Positions 41,501-50,630 of a stretch of 64,000 nt of DNA are shown in pieces. Where the stretch lies: NCBI RefSeq assembly GCF_042688385.1, contig NZ_JBHUPY010000013.1, positions 62,001 through 126,000 of the forward strand, read 5' to 3'. How positions within the stretch are numbered: the stretch's first letter is position 1; every line of letters begins with the position of its first letter. The position numbers and the translations under genes are program-made. The stretch comes from Herpetosiphon sp042688385. GTDB lineage: Bacteria > Chloroflexota > Chloroflexia > Chloroflexales > Herpetosiphonaceae. Below the pieces are notes generated by a model. That model was not told the origin of the DNA, searched no databases, and saw only the letters and a list, made by a program, of their open reading frames with translations.

Positions 41501-42642
41501 GTGTTGGGCTGTGGCAAACTCCTGAGCCAACAGCCCAGCCCACGCTTGTCAAGACCTTGGTGATTGGCGCGGGCTTAATTGGCTCGTACTTAGCCTTACA
41601 AAGCAAGGCCGAGGTTGTGCTCGATGCCCGTCACGTTGCTGGCGGCGCTTCAGGGCGCAACGGCGGCCTCTTGCTGACTGGAATTGCCAATTCGTATCAG
41701 GCGGCCTGCGCTGAGTATGGCCGCGATTTGGCGCAAGCCTTGTGGCGCACCACAATTCGCAATCGCGAACTGATGATTGAATGGGCGACCAAACTTGGCT
41801 CGCCAGTACGCCGCTGTGGCTCGTTGATTTTTGCCTATAGCGAGCAAGAACATGCCGAGCTAGCCAATGCAGCACGCATGATGCACGAGGATGGCTTTGC
41901 CACCGAGTGGCACGCAGAAGATCCAACCAAGCGGGGGTTCTGGGGCGCGTTGCACAATCCCGATGATGGCGCGATTCAGGCAGCGCTGTTGACCGAAGCA
42001 CTGTTACGCGAAAGCGGCGCAGCGTTGTATGAAGCCAGCGAAGTCTATGCGCTCGAATCAACTGCCGACGGTGTGTTGGTGCGTGCCCGCACTGGCAATT
42101 GGCTGGCCCAACAGGTTTTGGTGGCAACCAACGCCTGGACAGGCTTGCTATTGCCAGAATTTAGCTCGTTGGTCATTCCAGCTCGTGGCCAATTGTTGGC
42201 AACTGCGCCCATCGAGCCAATTTTGGCCCAAGCCTGTTATTGCGATTATGGCTTTACCTATTTTCAGCAAACGCCTGCTGGTAATTTAGTCATTGGCGGG
42301 TTTCGCAATCGCGCCATTGCCGAAGAACAGACTTTTGCTGATTGCACCACGCCGATGATTCAAGCCTTGCTTGATGGCTTTTTGCAGCGCCACTTTCCTG
42401 AGGCGATCAATGCGCCGATTGAGCGGCGTTGGGCGGGCACGATGGGCTTTGCGCCCGATCATCGGCCTTTAGTGGGGCGTTTGCGCCGCGACGAGCGAAT
42501 TGGCTTTGCGGTGGGCTTTAGCGGCCATGGGCTTGGCTTAGGCTTGGTTGCCGCCGATGAGCTGCTGGCCGAATTGGCTGGCACGCCAGCGACGCTGTTT
42601 AGCGCTCGCCGTTTTGTCGAAACTCGCCACCTGTTCATCTGA
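41497..42642 (+). CDS. FAD-dependent oxidoreductase of the DAO (glycine/D-amino-acid oxidase) family
   Basis: 381 residues, start overlapping the response-regulator stop. N-terminal FAD-binding Rossmann motif LVIGAGLIGSYLALQ (about 21-35), then GGASGRNGGLL, the second FAD contact typical of DAO proteins. A substrate domain follows, and the C-terminal RRWAGTMGFAPDHRPLVGRL ... FSGHGLGLGLVAADEL closes the flavin site. Family members oxidise secondary or primary amines such as sarcosine, glycine or D-amino acids, or act in salvage (gamma-glutamylputrescine oxidase-like). The substrate here is unknown. Confidence 0.85.
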   Translation: MSVGLWQTPEPTAQPTLVKTLVIGAGLIGSYLALQSKAEVVLDARHVAGGASGRNGGLLLTGIANSYQAACAEYGRDLAQALWRTTIRNRELMIEWATKLGSPVRRCGSLIFAYSEQEHAELANAARMMHEDGFATEWHAEDPTKRGFWGALHNPDDGAIQAALLTEALLRESGAALYEASEVYALESTADGVLVRARTGNWLAQQVLVATNAWTGLLLPEFSSLVIPARGQLLATAPIEPILAQACYCDYGFTYFQQTPAGNLVIGGFRNRAIAEEQTFADCTTPMIQALLDGFLQRHFPEAINAPIERRWAGTMGFAPDHRPLVGRLRRDERIGFAVGFSGHGLGLGLVAADELLAELAGTPATLFSARRFVETRHLFI

Positions 42643-42738
42643 TCAGGCTCAAACATCGGTCGCATGACCGTTGAGTGAATGTACGTTGTGTACTACACTC
42701 GATGTTCGTGCGATTGTTGTTTTAGGAGGATCTCGCGG

Positions 42739-43629
42739 ATGACAACCAAAACTTTGGCAGGCAAAGTGGCGTTGGTGGCTGGGGCAACCCGTGGTTGTGG
42801 GCGGGGAATCGCGGTCAGCTTGGGCGAGGCTGGCGCAACCGTCTATTGTACAGGCCGCACCACGCGTACTCAACGCTCACCAATTGATCGCGCCGAAACG
42901 ATCGACGATACTGCTGAGATGGTGACGGCTGCTGGCGGTCAGGGCATTGCCATCCAAGTTGATCATAGCGATTCGGCCCAAGTGCAAGCACTCATTCAAC
43001 GAATTGACGCTGAACAAGCAGGCCAGCTTGATATTGTGGTCAACGATATTTGGGGCGGCGAGACGGCAGTGATCTGGGGCCAAAAGTTCTGGGAAGGCGA
43101 TATTCACAAAAATCTGAACCTCTTGCACAATTCAATTGACACCCACTTAATTACCTCATTTTACGCAGCGCCATTGCTGATTGCTCGTGGCCAAGGCTTG
43201 ATTATCGAAGTAACCGATGGCGATACGCTCAACTATCGCGGCCATAGCATCTACGATTTGATTAAAACCAGCGTGATGCGCATCGCCGTTGGCATGCACG
43301 AAGATTTGAAAGACCATGGCGTAACGGCCTTAGCAGTAACGCCAGGCTTTTTGCGCTCCGAGCAAATGCTCGACCACTTTGGCGTGGCTGAGGAAAATTG
43401 GCGCGATGCGATTGCCAAAGAGCCGCATTATAGCGAATCCGAAACACCTTATTATCTTGGACGCGGAATTGTGGCCTTGGCCAGCGACCCCAATGTGGCG
43501 CAAAAGGCTGGCAAGACGTGGGCCTCGTGGACGTTGATGGAAGAATATGGTTTCTTCGATGTCGATGGCCGTCAGCCCAATTGGGGTGCGTTTTACGCCA
43601 AAGTGCTCGAACAAGCTGCCCAAGGATGA
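42739..43629 (+). CDS. Short-chain dehydrogenase/reductase
   Basis: 296 residues from ATG 42739, with GGAGG about 9 nt upstream. N-terminal TGxxxGxG variant GATRGCGRGIAV, then VYCTGRTTRTQRSPIDRAET (NADP-type basic residues), DIVVNDIWGG in place of NNAG, and the catalytic YDLIK (YxxxK). The usual catalytic Ser position reads EVTDGD, so the triad may be incomplete. It resembles the DHRS1-like SDR subgroup, which shows the VNDIWGG variant. Substrate unknown. The TGA stop lies within the GGATGAATTATGA word repeat. Confidence 0.85.
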   Translation: MTTKTLAGKVALVAGATRGCGRGIAVSLGEAGATVYCTGRTTRTQRSPIDRAETIDDTAEMVTAAGGQGIAIQVDHSDSAQVQALIQRIDAEQAGQLDIVVNDIWGGETAVIWGQKFWEGDIHKNLNLLHNSIDTHLITSFYAAPLLIARGQGLIIEVTDGDTLNYRGHSIYDLIKTSVMRIAVGMHEDLKDHGVTALAVTPGFLRSEQMLDHFGVAEENWRDAIAKEPHYSESETPYYLGRGIVALASDPNVAQKAGKTWASWTLMEEYGFFDVDGRQPNWGAFYAKVLEQAAQG

Positions 43630-44200
43630 ATTATGAAGGATGAGGGATGAAGTTGAGAACATAGAGCAAAGAACTGAGTAAGGATGAATTATGAGGGATG
43701 AGGGATGAAACTTAGCCGCGAAGAGCACGAAGGGAAATGGCTGAAGTCTTTTGGCTATCGGAATATGATTTGTGTAATTCGGGTAATTCGTGGCTAAAAA
43801 ATGGTTATTAGCTGTTGGCTCTAGGCTTTGGGCTATCGGAATATGATTGGAAACATTGAAATCTATAGCCTATAGCTGTACTGGTTCATTGGCTTGGCAA
43901 CCGTGTCCCCTCACCCCCCAGCCCCCTCTCCCACGAAAACGCGGGCGAGGGGGAGCATCCATTTTCACCACGCAGTACGGGAGAACCATGCGATTAAAGC
44001 CCCTCGCCCATCGGATGGGAGAGGGGTTGGGGTGAGGGGATCAGGCAGTGGTTAACCTGATGTACCACTACACATAGCCTTCAGCCAGTAGCCATGTTTC
44101 CTCTGCGCCTCTGCGTTAAAAACTAATTGCCTGAATGATGTGAACTATTTCGATAGCCAATAGCCTATTCTGATTTCTGACTTTTGACTTTTGACTTTAT
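43630..44200. repeat. Repeat cluster with a full-length, inverted MITE-like element
   Basis: 43625-43710 has GGATGAATTATGA/GAGGGATGA words. 43715-43730 has CCGCGAAGAGCACGAAGG. 43760-43800 has GGGTAATTCGTGGCTAAAAA. The element 43877-44072 (196 bp) runs from TGTACTGGTTCAT to ATGTACCACTACA with its inner halves in the opposite order from the copy at 54274. 44098-44120 has CTCTGCGCCTCTGCGTTAAA, and 44150-44195 has CTTTTGACTTTTGACTTT. No gene. Confidence 0.88.
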
Positions 44201-44202
44201 CC

Positions 44203-44751
44203 CTATTCAACAGCTGTGTTTAAATAGACATAATGAATATGATCTTCCCAGATGCCATTAATTTTGAGATATTTACGCGCCAGGCCTTCGTGCTCAAAGC
44301 CTAGCTTTTCGACCACCCGAATCGAGCGTTGATTGCGCGGCATAATGTTGGCTTCGATCCGATGCAGGCGCAAATCGACAAACGCATATTCAATCACTGC
44401 CTGCAAGGCTTCGCTGATATAGCCGCGATTGGCGTAGGCTTGATGAATTTCGTAGCCAAGATGGCACGACCAAAAGGCACCACGTACAATGTTGCGCAAG
44501 GCCGCCATGCCAATAATTGCTGGCTGATCGATTTCGGTCAGCCAGAGGGCTAAGCCCTGTTCGCGATCCCGCCCAATGCGATCGCTGCGCAAGCGTTCGC
44601 GCTGGCCTTCAAGCGTCAGAAAACTGGCATCCATCGTCGGTGACCAATCGCGGCGAAATTCGGCATTGGCCTGATAAAACTCAAGTACACGCGGCGCATC
44701 GTATTCTTCAAGCACATGCAGTTGCAGCCGCTCAGTTTGACGTAAAAGCAT
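44203..44751 (-). CDS. GNAT acetyltransferase, RimJ/RimL type
   Basis: 182 residues from ATG 44751 (AGGAG 7 nt upstream; ATG 44757 sits too close to the SD). Typical RimJ/RimL layout: TERLQLHVLEEYDAPRVLEF, IIGMAALRNIVRGAFWSCHL, LGYEIHQAYANRGYISEALQ carrying the acetyl-CoA pyrophosphate loop, and RIEANIMPRNQRSIRVVEKLGFEHEG. It probably acetylates an N-terminal Ala/Ser of a ribosomal or other protein. Follows nuoH on the same strand but is separated by a terminator, so it is a separate unit. Confidence 0.88.
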   Translation of the reverse strand: MLLRQTERLQLHVLEEYDAPRVLEFYQANAEFRRDWSPTMDASFLTLEGQRERLRSDRIGRDREQGLALWLTEIDQPAIIGMAALRNIVRGAFWSCHLGYEIHQAYANRGYISEALQAVIEYAFVDLRLHRIEANIMPRNQRSIRVVEKLGFEHEGLARKYLKINGIWEDHIHYVYLNTAVE

Positions 44752-44818
44752 CGCCATTCTCCTAAATCGAAAAAGCTAGCAAGAATGAGCCTTGAGTGGG
44801 CTAAAATCTTGCAGGGAC

Positions 44819-44850
44819 AAAAAAACACTGGTGGAATTACTCCACCAGTG
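44819..44850 (-). terminator. Terminator at the end of the nuo operon
   Basis: On the minus strand CACTGGTGGA, loop of 5, TCCACCAGTG (44850-44826), followed by TTTTTTTG. A perfect 10-bp stem 20 bp after nuoH. It shows that the operon ends at nuoH. Confidence 0.93.
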
Positions 44851-44870
44851 CTTGCAACCAAAGCTTTGGT

Positions 44871-45944
44871 TTAGAGTGGGTTGGTCAAGACGACAATCAC
44901 GGCGGTAGCCACAACGGTTGCCAAGGAAACTGGCAACAAGCGCTTCCAACCAAAATCCATCAGTTTATCGTAGCGAATCCGTGGCAAGCTTGCGCGAACC
45001 CAAATCGACAAGAACAAGAAAAAGAAGATTTTGGCAGCGATGACCACAAAGCCAACCAATGCACCCCAATTGCCTGCAATGTCTTCGAGGTATGGGAAGC
45101 GCCAGCCACCAAGGAACATGGTTGCTGCAAAGCCGCTCATGGCGATCAGCTTCATATATTCGGCCATGAAGAACAGCGCAAACTTCATCGAGCTATATTC
45201 GGTAGCGTAGCCACCGACCAACTCTTGTTCTGCTTCAACCAAGTCGAAGGGTGCGCGCGTCACTTCAGCGGTGGCCGCAATCAAGAACAAGAAGAAGGCC
45301 ACAAAGCCGGTTGGCGTAAAGACAAACCACTTGGGAATAAAGCCGAACCACGTGCCAGCCTGGGCATTGACCATCTGCACCAAATCGAGCGAGCCAAAGC
45401 CATCTGCTGAGCGCGAGGCCGTTAGCATTACTGGAACTAGCACCGAAAGCCCAAAGGCCAATTCATAGCTGATCATTTGCGCTGCTGAACGCACGCCGCC
45501 AAGCATTGAATACTTGTTATTCGAGGCCCAACCAGCGAGGGTAATCCCATACACGCCGATTGAGGTAACCGCCAAGAAATAGAGCAAGCCAATGTTCAAG
45601 CTGGCGAATGCCAACGGAATGCGCTCGCCAAACACGACCAAATCAGGGCCGAGCGGAATCACCGCGAAGATTACAATTGCCGGAATCGTCGCCAAAATGG
45701 GCGCAATCGTAAAGACCCATTTATCGGCGGTCGATGGCATAATATCTTCTTTGAACATCAACTTGACAGCATCAGCCAGCGGTTGCAAATAGCCATTGGG
45801 GCCAGCCTGATTAGGGCCGACCCGATGTTGCAAGCGCGCCAATACCTTGCGTTCCATCAGCGTGAGATAAGCAAAGCTGGTTAATGCAGCAAATGCTAAT
45901 ACCACAGCGTGGATAATCATCACCCATAGTGAGCGATCTTGCAT
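44871..45944 (-). CDS. nuoH: NADH-quinone oxidoreductase subunit NuoH
   Basis: 357 residues, about eight TM helices. Conserved LMERKVLARLQHRVGPNQAGPNGYLQPLADAVKL is visible in part (ERKVLARLQHRVGPN), with APFDLVEAEQELVGGYATEYSSM, the ubiquinone-site loop, near 230. NuoH bridges the quinone cavity and the proton-pumping arm of complex I. It starts 3 bp after the nuoG stop. nuoI-N do not follow; a terminator does. Confidence 0.96.
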   Translation of the reverse strand: MQDRSLWVMIIHAVVLAFAALTSFAYLTLMERKVLARLQHRVGPNQAGPNGYLQPLADAVKLMFKEDIMPSTADKWVFTIAPILATIPAIVIFAVIPLGPDLVVFGERIPLAFASLNIGLLYFLAVTSIGVYGITLAGWASNNKYSMLGGVRSAAQMISYELAFGLSVLVPVMLTASRSADGFGSLDLVQMVNAQAGTWFGFIPKWFVFTPTGFVAFFLFLIAATAEVTRAPFDLVEAEQELVGGYATEYSSMKFALFFMAEYMKLIAMSGFAATMFLGGWRFPYLEDIAGNWGALVGFVVIAAKIFFFLFLSIWVRASLPRIRYDKLMDFGWKRLLPVSLATVVATAVIVVLTNPL

Positions 45945-45947
45945 GGC

Positions 45948-48689
45948 CTAGGCCTCCCGACGAATGGCTACTGGCGTTGCGCCACCTTCGACGACGCTGA
46001 CCAAGCCCACATTATTAACCCCAACAGGTACGACGACCACGCCTTCGGGCGCAAGTTTGGTACGGTGAACTGGCAAACTGAGGCTGCCACGACCAGAGCT
46101 AACGGTCACACGCTCGCCATTTTTGACCCCAAGTTTATCGGCATCAACTGGGTTGAGCGCGACCACAGCCTTGGCTTTGCGGTTATTCAGCAAGTCGGTG
46201 TCAGTCAGCAACGCGCCATCATCATACAAGAAGGTTGCGCCAACCAAGGTCCATGGGTGGTCAGCAATGCTGGCTGGGGCGCTAACACTGAATGGCTGCA
46301 AGGTTTGGATTGAGCTGGTTTCGACCGCTGCTGGCAATTGCACACCCAAGCCACCAGTATTTTGGTAGGAAGTGCCATCGAAATAGTAGTTTTCGTTGGC
46401 TTGGCGGCCCCATTGACCAGTTGGGCCTTGCAAGCTGGCATAGCTCACGCCTTTATAACCAGCAACATTGGCTTGAATATCCATCAAAATTTCTGCTGGC
46501 GAAGCATACGTCCATTCGCTGCGTACCCGCGCTTTATCTTCTTCGCGGCGGGTTTGCTTGCGGCTCTTATCGCCACCAGCGGCGCTCAGCACTGCTTCAG
46601 AAACCAATTGGTTGGCCAAGGCTTGCAAAATTTGCCAGTCGGGCCGAGCATTGATCGTTGGGCGAATTGCTTGGCGGAAGCGCTGAACACGGCGTTCGGC
46701 GTTGGTGTAGGTTCCTTCGCGCTCGGCAACGCTCAAGACTGGCAAGACCACATCGGCCAATTTGGCGGTTTCGGTCAAGAACAGCTCTTGCACAACCAAG
46801 AAACCAAGTTTCTTCAAGCTTTCGGCGGCAGCAGGATTATCGCCAACAGGATCAACCCCTGCCACATACAGGGCTTTGAGTTTGCCTTCGCGGGCGGCGC
46901 TCAGCATTTGCTTGGCATCAAGCCCTGCATTGCTCAAGGCTACATAATTTGGCCCACGGTCTGGCCGCACGCCCAAATCAAGCGCGCCACGGGCATTCGC
47001 ACCTTTGAGCAAGCTAATCAAGCCGCTATTGGCAGCGCCAGCTTTGCGGCTCATCACCAAGAGGTTGGCCAAGCCAGCAGGCACGCTTGCGCCAGCAGTC
47101 AAGGCATCGCGACCATAGAAGATCACCAAGTTTTCGGCGCTGTTGATCAGTTCGGCAACCGCGTTGAGCTTATCGCTGCTAATGCCAGCTGTTTGTTCAT
47201 CGAGATTGAAGCCCTTGAGCGCGGCCACCAAATCGTTGAATCCGCGCAAGGTCGCGCGTTTGCCATCTGCTGGGGTGCTGTCGAGCAATGGCTTGAGCAA
47301 GGCGGCCAAAATAGCGCTTTCGCTGCCATATTTGTAGCGCAAGGCGTGCTTGGCGATGCTATCGAGCTTGGTTGGGCGGCCATTGAGCGTAATCACGCTG
47401 CCGCCACGGGTGTTGATGCCACGAATCCGTAGCAAGTGAACTGGTGCTTCTTCTTCGGGATCTGCGCCAAATACCAGCACAACCGTGCCTTTGCCAAGGG
47501 TCGAAAGATCGGTACCGCTGCGAATGCCATATTGGGCACCAACGTCATCAAGTGGCAAGTCCAAGGCCGAGCCTGAGCGATGATCAATGTTTGCCGAACC
47601 AAGCGTTTCGCGGAAGAAGCGTTGGAATGCGTAGAGATCTTCGTTGGCCAACGATGTGCCTGCCAAACCACCGATGGCTTTGCCGCCAGTGGTGCTGCGA
47701 ATGCCATCAAGTTGTTGGGCAACGATGCTCAAGGCTTCTTCCCAAGTTGTTTCTTGCAGTTTGCCAGCCTTGCGCACCAATGGCGTGGTCAGGCGTTGCT
47801 TGCTGGTATTGAAGTGATGGCCAAAGCGACCACGGTCACACAGCCAAATTTCATTGACTGCATCGTTTTCGCGTGGCATGACCCGTTTGATGTCGTTCGA
47901 GCGGGTATCGAAGGTCATGTTACAGCCAACTGAGCAGTGATTACAGACCGTTGGAATTGGCTGCAATTCCCAAACCCGAGCTTTGAAGCGGAAGTCGGCT
48001 GAGGTCAACGCGCCCACCGGGCAGATGTCGGTGGTGTTGCCTGAGAACTTGCTATCAAATTCTGGGTCGGATTGCGAGATGATGTGCCAAGCACGGCCCC
48101 GATTGTAGAAGCCCAGCACCGGATCGCCAGCAATTTCATCTTGGAAACGCACACAACGTGCGCACAAAATACAGCGTTCGCGGTCGAGATAAATCAAATC
48201 GCCAAGTGGCACTGGTTTTTCAAAGTGCACTTTATCGTTGTAGTCGAAGCGAGTTTTGCCCGGCCCCCAACCCATGGTCAAGTTTTGCAATGGGCATTCG
48301 CCGCCCTTATCGCAAACTGGGCAATCGAGTGGGTGGCTGGTGAGCAAGGCTTCCAAAACGCCACGTTGCGCGTGCTCAACTTCGGAATCTTGAGTAACCA
48401 CCACCATACCTTCGCTGACTGGCGTGGTACAGGCGGTTTGCAAACGCGGCATCATCGCAATCACCGATTTGCCATCAGCATCAACGACTGGCTTGCGGGT
48501 GGCTGGGTCCATCTTGGGCGTGCCCACCTTGACCACACACATCCGGCACATGCCGACGGGAGCCATTTTGGGGTGATAGCAGAACACCGGAATCAGATTT
48601 TCGACCTGACGGGCAGCTTCGACGACCAAGGTGCCTTTTGGCACCGAGACCGTCTGCCCATCAATCGTCAACGTAACCATATCAGGCAT
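45948..48689 (-). CDS. nuoG: NADH-quinone oxidoreductase subunit NuoG
   Basis: 913 residues. Iron-sulfur sites are in order: [2Fe-2S] with VFCYHPKMAPVGMCRMCVVK; the HxxxCxxCxxxxxC site HPLDCPVCDKGGECPLQN; [4Fe-4S] CILCARCVRFQDE; and CNHCSVGCNMTFD at the start of the molybdopterin-oxidoreductase-like domain (about 225-690). A long C-terminal extension follows, with an MopB dinucleotide-binding-like part (KAVVALNPVDADKLGVKNGE). It carries electrons from NuoF toward NuoB. Upstream, a GxxExxY mini-element separates it from nuoF, so its expression may depend on readthrough of that element. Confidence 0.96.
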   Translation of the reverse strand: MPDMVTLTIDGQTVSVPKGTLVVEAARQVENLIPVFCYHPKMAPVGMCRMCVVKVGTPKMDPATRKPVVDADGKSVIAMMPRLQTACTTPVSEGMVVVTQDSEVEHAQRGVLEALLTSHPLDCPVCDKGGECPLQNLTMGWGPGKTRFDYNDKVHFEKPVPLGDLIYLDRERCILCARCVRFQDEIAGDPVLGFYNRGRAWHIISQSDPEFDSKFSGNTTDICPVGALTSADFRFKARVWELQPIPTVCNHCSVGCNMTFDTRSNDIKRVMPRENDAVNEIWLCDRGRFGHHFNTSKQRLTTPLVRKAGKLQETTWEEALSIVAQQLDGIRSTTGGKAIGGLAGTSLANEDLYAFQRFFRETLGSANIDHRSGSALDLPLDDVGAQYGIRSGTDLSTLGKGTVVLVFGADPEEEAPVHLLRIRGINTRGGSVITLNGRPTKLDSIAKHALRYKYGSESAILAALLKPLLDSTPADGKRATLRGFNDLVAALKGFNLDEQTAGISSDKLNAVAELINSAENLVIFYGRDALTAGASVPAGLANLLVMSRKAGAANSGLISLLKGANARGALDLGVRPDRGPNYVALSNAGLDAKQMLSAAREGKLKALYVAGVDPVGDNPAAAESLKKLGFLVVQELFLTETAKLADVVLPVLSVAEREGTYTNAERRVQRFRQAIRPTINARPDWQILQALANQLVSEAVLSAAGGDKSRKQTRREEDKARVRSEWTYASPAEILMDIQANVAGYKGVSYASLQGPTGQWGRQANENYYFDGTSYQNTGGLGVQLPAAVETSSIQTLQPFSVSAPASIADHPWTLVGATFLYDDGALLTDTDLLNNRKAKAVVALNPVDADKLGVKNGERVTVSSGRGSLSLPVHRTKLAPEGVVVVPVGVNNVGLVSVVEGGATPVAIRREA

Positions 48690-48741
48690 GAGGCTGCCCT
48701 TTCTTGTATAAAGTACGTTTCAATTATTTTTAGCCACGAAC

Positions 48742-49230
48742 TTTTTAGCCACAGATTAGCACAGATTAGCGCAGATTAGATTATTTAGCGAACCAAACGC
48801 TTATATTGTAATGATGTACTGCCAAAATTCAACAGCAACGCAATACTTAATCGGATAATTGATAAATAATTGAGTGTTTGAGCAACATGGTTGGGATGCA
48901 ATTTATCAATTGCTTTAATCTCAACAATGAGGCACTGCTCAACCACAAAATCTGCGATAAAATCGCCAACAACGATTTCTTTATACCAAACAGGCAAGTG
49001 TTGCTGCTCAACAAAAAGAATATGCTGTTGTTGTAATTCATATGCTAAAGCCTTTTGATATACCGATTCTAACAAACCTGGCCCAAGTTGCTGATGAACT
49101 TCCATCGCAGCACCAATAAGCGTATAGGTCAAATCACCGTGTATAAATTTAGGCATGTTGACACCTTTTTGAATCGCACAATGCCAGTCGATGGTCATCT
49201 GTGTCATCTGTGTCAATCTGTGGCTAAAAA
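48742..49230. mobile_element. 489-bp mini-element with perfect 16-bp terminal inverted repeats carrying a GxxExxY gene
   Basis: TTTTTAGCCACAGATT (48742-48757) is repeated as its exact complement AATCTGTGGCTAAAAA at 49215-49230. Imperfect internal extensions (AGCACAGATTAGCGCAGATT versus GACACAGATGACACAGATGA) continue the symmetry. A single ORF lies inside. It splits nuoF and nuoG, which are normally adjacent. No clear target-site duplication was found. Confidence 0.65.
48785..49156 (-). CDS. GxxExxY protein, predicted PD-(D/E)XK-like fold
   Basis: 123 residues from ATG 49156 (AAAGGTG upstream; the frame upstream runs through the inverted repeat). It contains the family hallmark GLLESVYQKALAYEL (GxxExxY), preceded by TLIGAAMEVHQQLGPG. 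The nuclease-like core is IADFVVEQCLIVEIKAID, matching D...ExK. The C-terminus NYLSIIRLSIALLLNFGS is also typical. The family is widespread in Chloroflexi, Planctomycetes and similar genomes. Its function is unknown, and a nuclease activity linked to the flanking repeats is a hypothesis. Sits inside the nuo operon on the same strand, bounded by inverted repeats. Confidence 0.9.
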   Translation of the reverse strand: MPKFIHGDLTYTLIGAAMEVHQQLGPGLLESVYQKALAYELQQQHILFVEQQHLPVWYKEIVVGDFIADFVVEQCLIVEIKAIDKLHPNHVAQTLNYLSIIRLSIALLLNFGSTSLQYKRLVR

Positions 49231-49270
49231 TGTGCGTTATGGCTATCGCAACTGAAACGATCAATAAATC

Positions 49271-50539
49271 TTAGTGCTGTGCATCGATCGCTGCATCAAG
49301 CTCAGGCCGGAAGAACTTGATCGCGCTATTGACCGCTGAGACTGACGAATCGCCCAGTGGGCAGAAACACTTGCCAAGCATTTGCTTGCCAACATCAGCC
49401 AGCAACTCAATATCGCCAACTCGTCCGTGGCCTTCGTCGATCCGCTCCCAAACCTTGACCAAGAAGTGCGTGCCTTCGCGGCATGGCGAACACTTGCCAC
49501 ACGATTCGTGTTTGAAGAATTCGTCGACCTTCAAGGCAGCCCGTACAACCGGAACCGAGGTATCGAGTACGACCATCGCGCCTGAGCCAAGCATCGTACC
49601 AGCAGCGGCCATATCATCCCATGTCATTGGCAAATCGAGGTGTTCCTCGGTGAGCCAGTTGGATGAAGCGCCGCCTGGAATGATGAACTTCAAGGGTAGA
49701 TTTGGGTCGCGCATGCCGCCAGCCCAATCGAAAATGAACTCGCGAATCGTGATCCCCAAAGGAATTTCATAGTTGCCAGGTTTTTTGACGTGGCCACTAA
49801 TTGAAACAGCCTTAGTGCCAGGCGATTTTTCGGTACCGAACGAGCGGAACCAATCAGCGCCTTTTTCGATAATCCGTGGCACGTTGGTCAAGGTTTCGAC
49901 GTTGTTGACCACGGTTGGTTTGGCATACAAACCAGCGACTGCTGGGAATGGTGGCTTCAAGCGTGGCTGGCCGATCTTGCCTTCGAGCGATTCGAGCAAG
50001 GCGGTTTCTTCGCCACAAATGTAGGCTCCAGCGCCGCGATGGACATAAATTTCCACATCGTAGCCTGAGCCAAACAAATTCTTGCCAATTAAGCCACGTT
50101 CGCGTGCTTCGGCAATTTTTTGCTCAAGGAAGCGTGCGCCATAGGCAAACTCGCCGCGAATGTAGATATAAGCGACGTTTGCGCCAATTGCAAAGGCACT
50201 GATGACAATCCCTTCGAGTAATTGATGCGGGTTTTCGTCAATAATTTCGTGGTTGTTAAACGTGCCTGGCTCGCTCTCATCGGCGTTAACCACCAAATAT
50301 TTGGGGTTTAATTCCTTGGGAACGAAGCTCCATTTAACCCCGGTGGGGAAGCCAGCGCCGCCACGACCGCGCAAGCCCGATTTTTTTACTTCGTCGATAA
50401 TTGCGGCGGGAGTCATGCTGGTCAAGGCTTGCTTGGCCATTGCATACCCGCCATTTGCCAGATACACATCGAGATCGCGAATATTTTCAATATCGCGATT
50501 GCGCATCACAATATGTTCTTTGATTTCTGTCTTAGGCAT
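49271..50539 (-). CDS. nuoF: NADH-quinone oxidoreductase subunit NuoF
   Basis: 422 residues from ATG 50539 (GAGGG 5 nt upstream; the GTG 50551 start overlaps that SD). NADH/FMN site: GLRGRGGAGFPTGVKWSF and NADESEPGTFNN, then GAGAYICGEETALLESLEG. C-terminal [4Fe-4S] ligands ESCGKCSPCREGTHF and GKCFCPLGDSS. This is the entry point of electrons from NADH into complex I. 90 bp before nuoE's stop are filled by word repeats. Confidence 0.96.
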   Translation of the reverse strand: MPKTEIKEHIVMRNRDIENIRDLDVYLANGGYAMAKQALTSMTPAAIIDEVKKSGLRGRGGAGFPTGVKWSFVPKELNPKYLVVNADESEPGTFNNHEIIDENPHQLLEGIVISAFAIGANVAYIYIRGEFAYGARFLEQKIAEARERGLIGKNLFGSGYDVEIYVHRGAGAYICGEETALLESLEGKIGQPRLKPPFPAVAGLYAKPTVVNNVETLTNVPRIIEKGADWFRSFGTEKSPGTKAVSISGHVKKPGNYEIPLGITIREFIFDWAGGMRDPNLPLKFIIPGGASSNWLTEEHLDLPMTWDDMAAAGTMLGSGAMVVLDTSVPVVRAALKVDEFFKHESCGKCSPCREGTHFLVKVWERIDEGHGRVGDIELLADVGKQMLGKCFCPLGDSSVSAVNSAIKFFRPELDAAIDAQH

Positions 50540-50551
50540 AAGCACCCTCAC

Positions 50552-50630
50552 GAATTATGAAGTATGAAGTATGAAGTATGAACATAACCGAAGCCGTTTC
50601 ATCCTTCATCCCTCATCCTTCATCCTTAGA
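50552..50630. repeat. Word-repeat insertion between nuoE and nuoF
   Basis: Tandem ATGAAGTATGAAGTATGAA on one side and TTCATCCTTCATCCCTCATC on the other, so the two halves are roughly inverted with respect to each other. It fills the nuoE-nuoF gap in an operon whose other junctions are 3-15 bp or overlapping. Confidence 0.85.

Noticed and set aside
46338..47432. A 364-codon open frame antisense to nuoG
   Set aside because: Shadow of nuoG, no motif, no SD, and it crosses conserved NuoG sequence.
50552..50630. CRISPR-like array from repeated ATGAAGTATGAA units, also considered at 54170 and 58707
   Set aside because: Units are short and contiguous with no unique spacers, and no cas gene is present.
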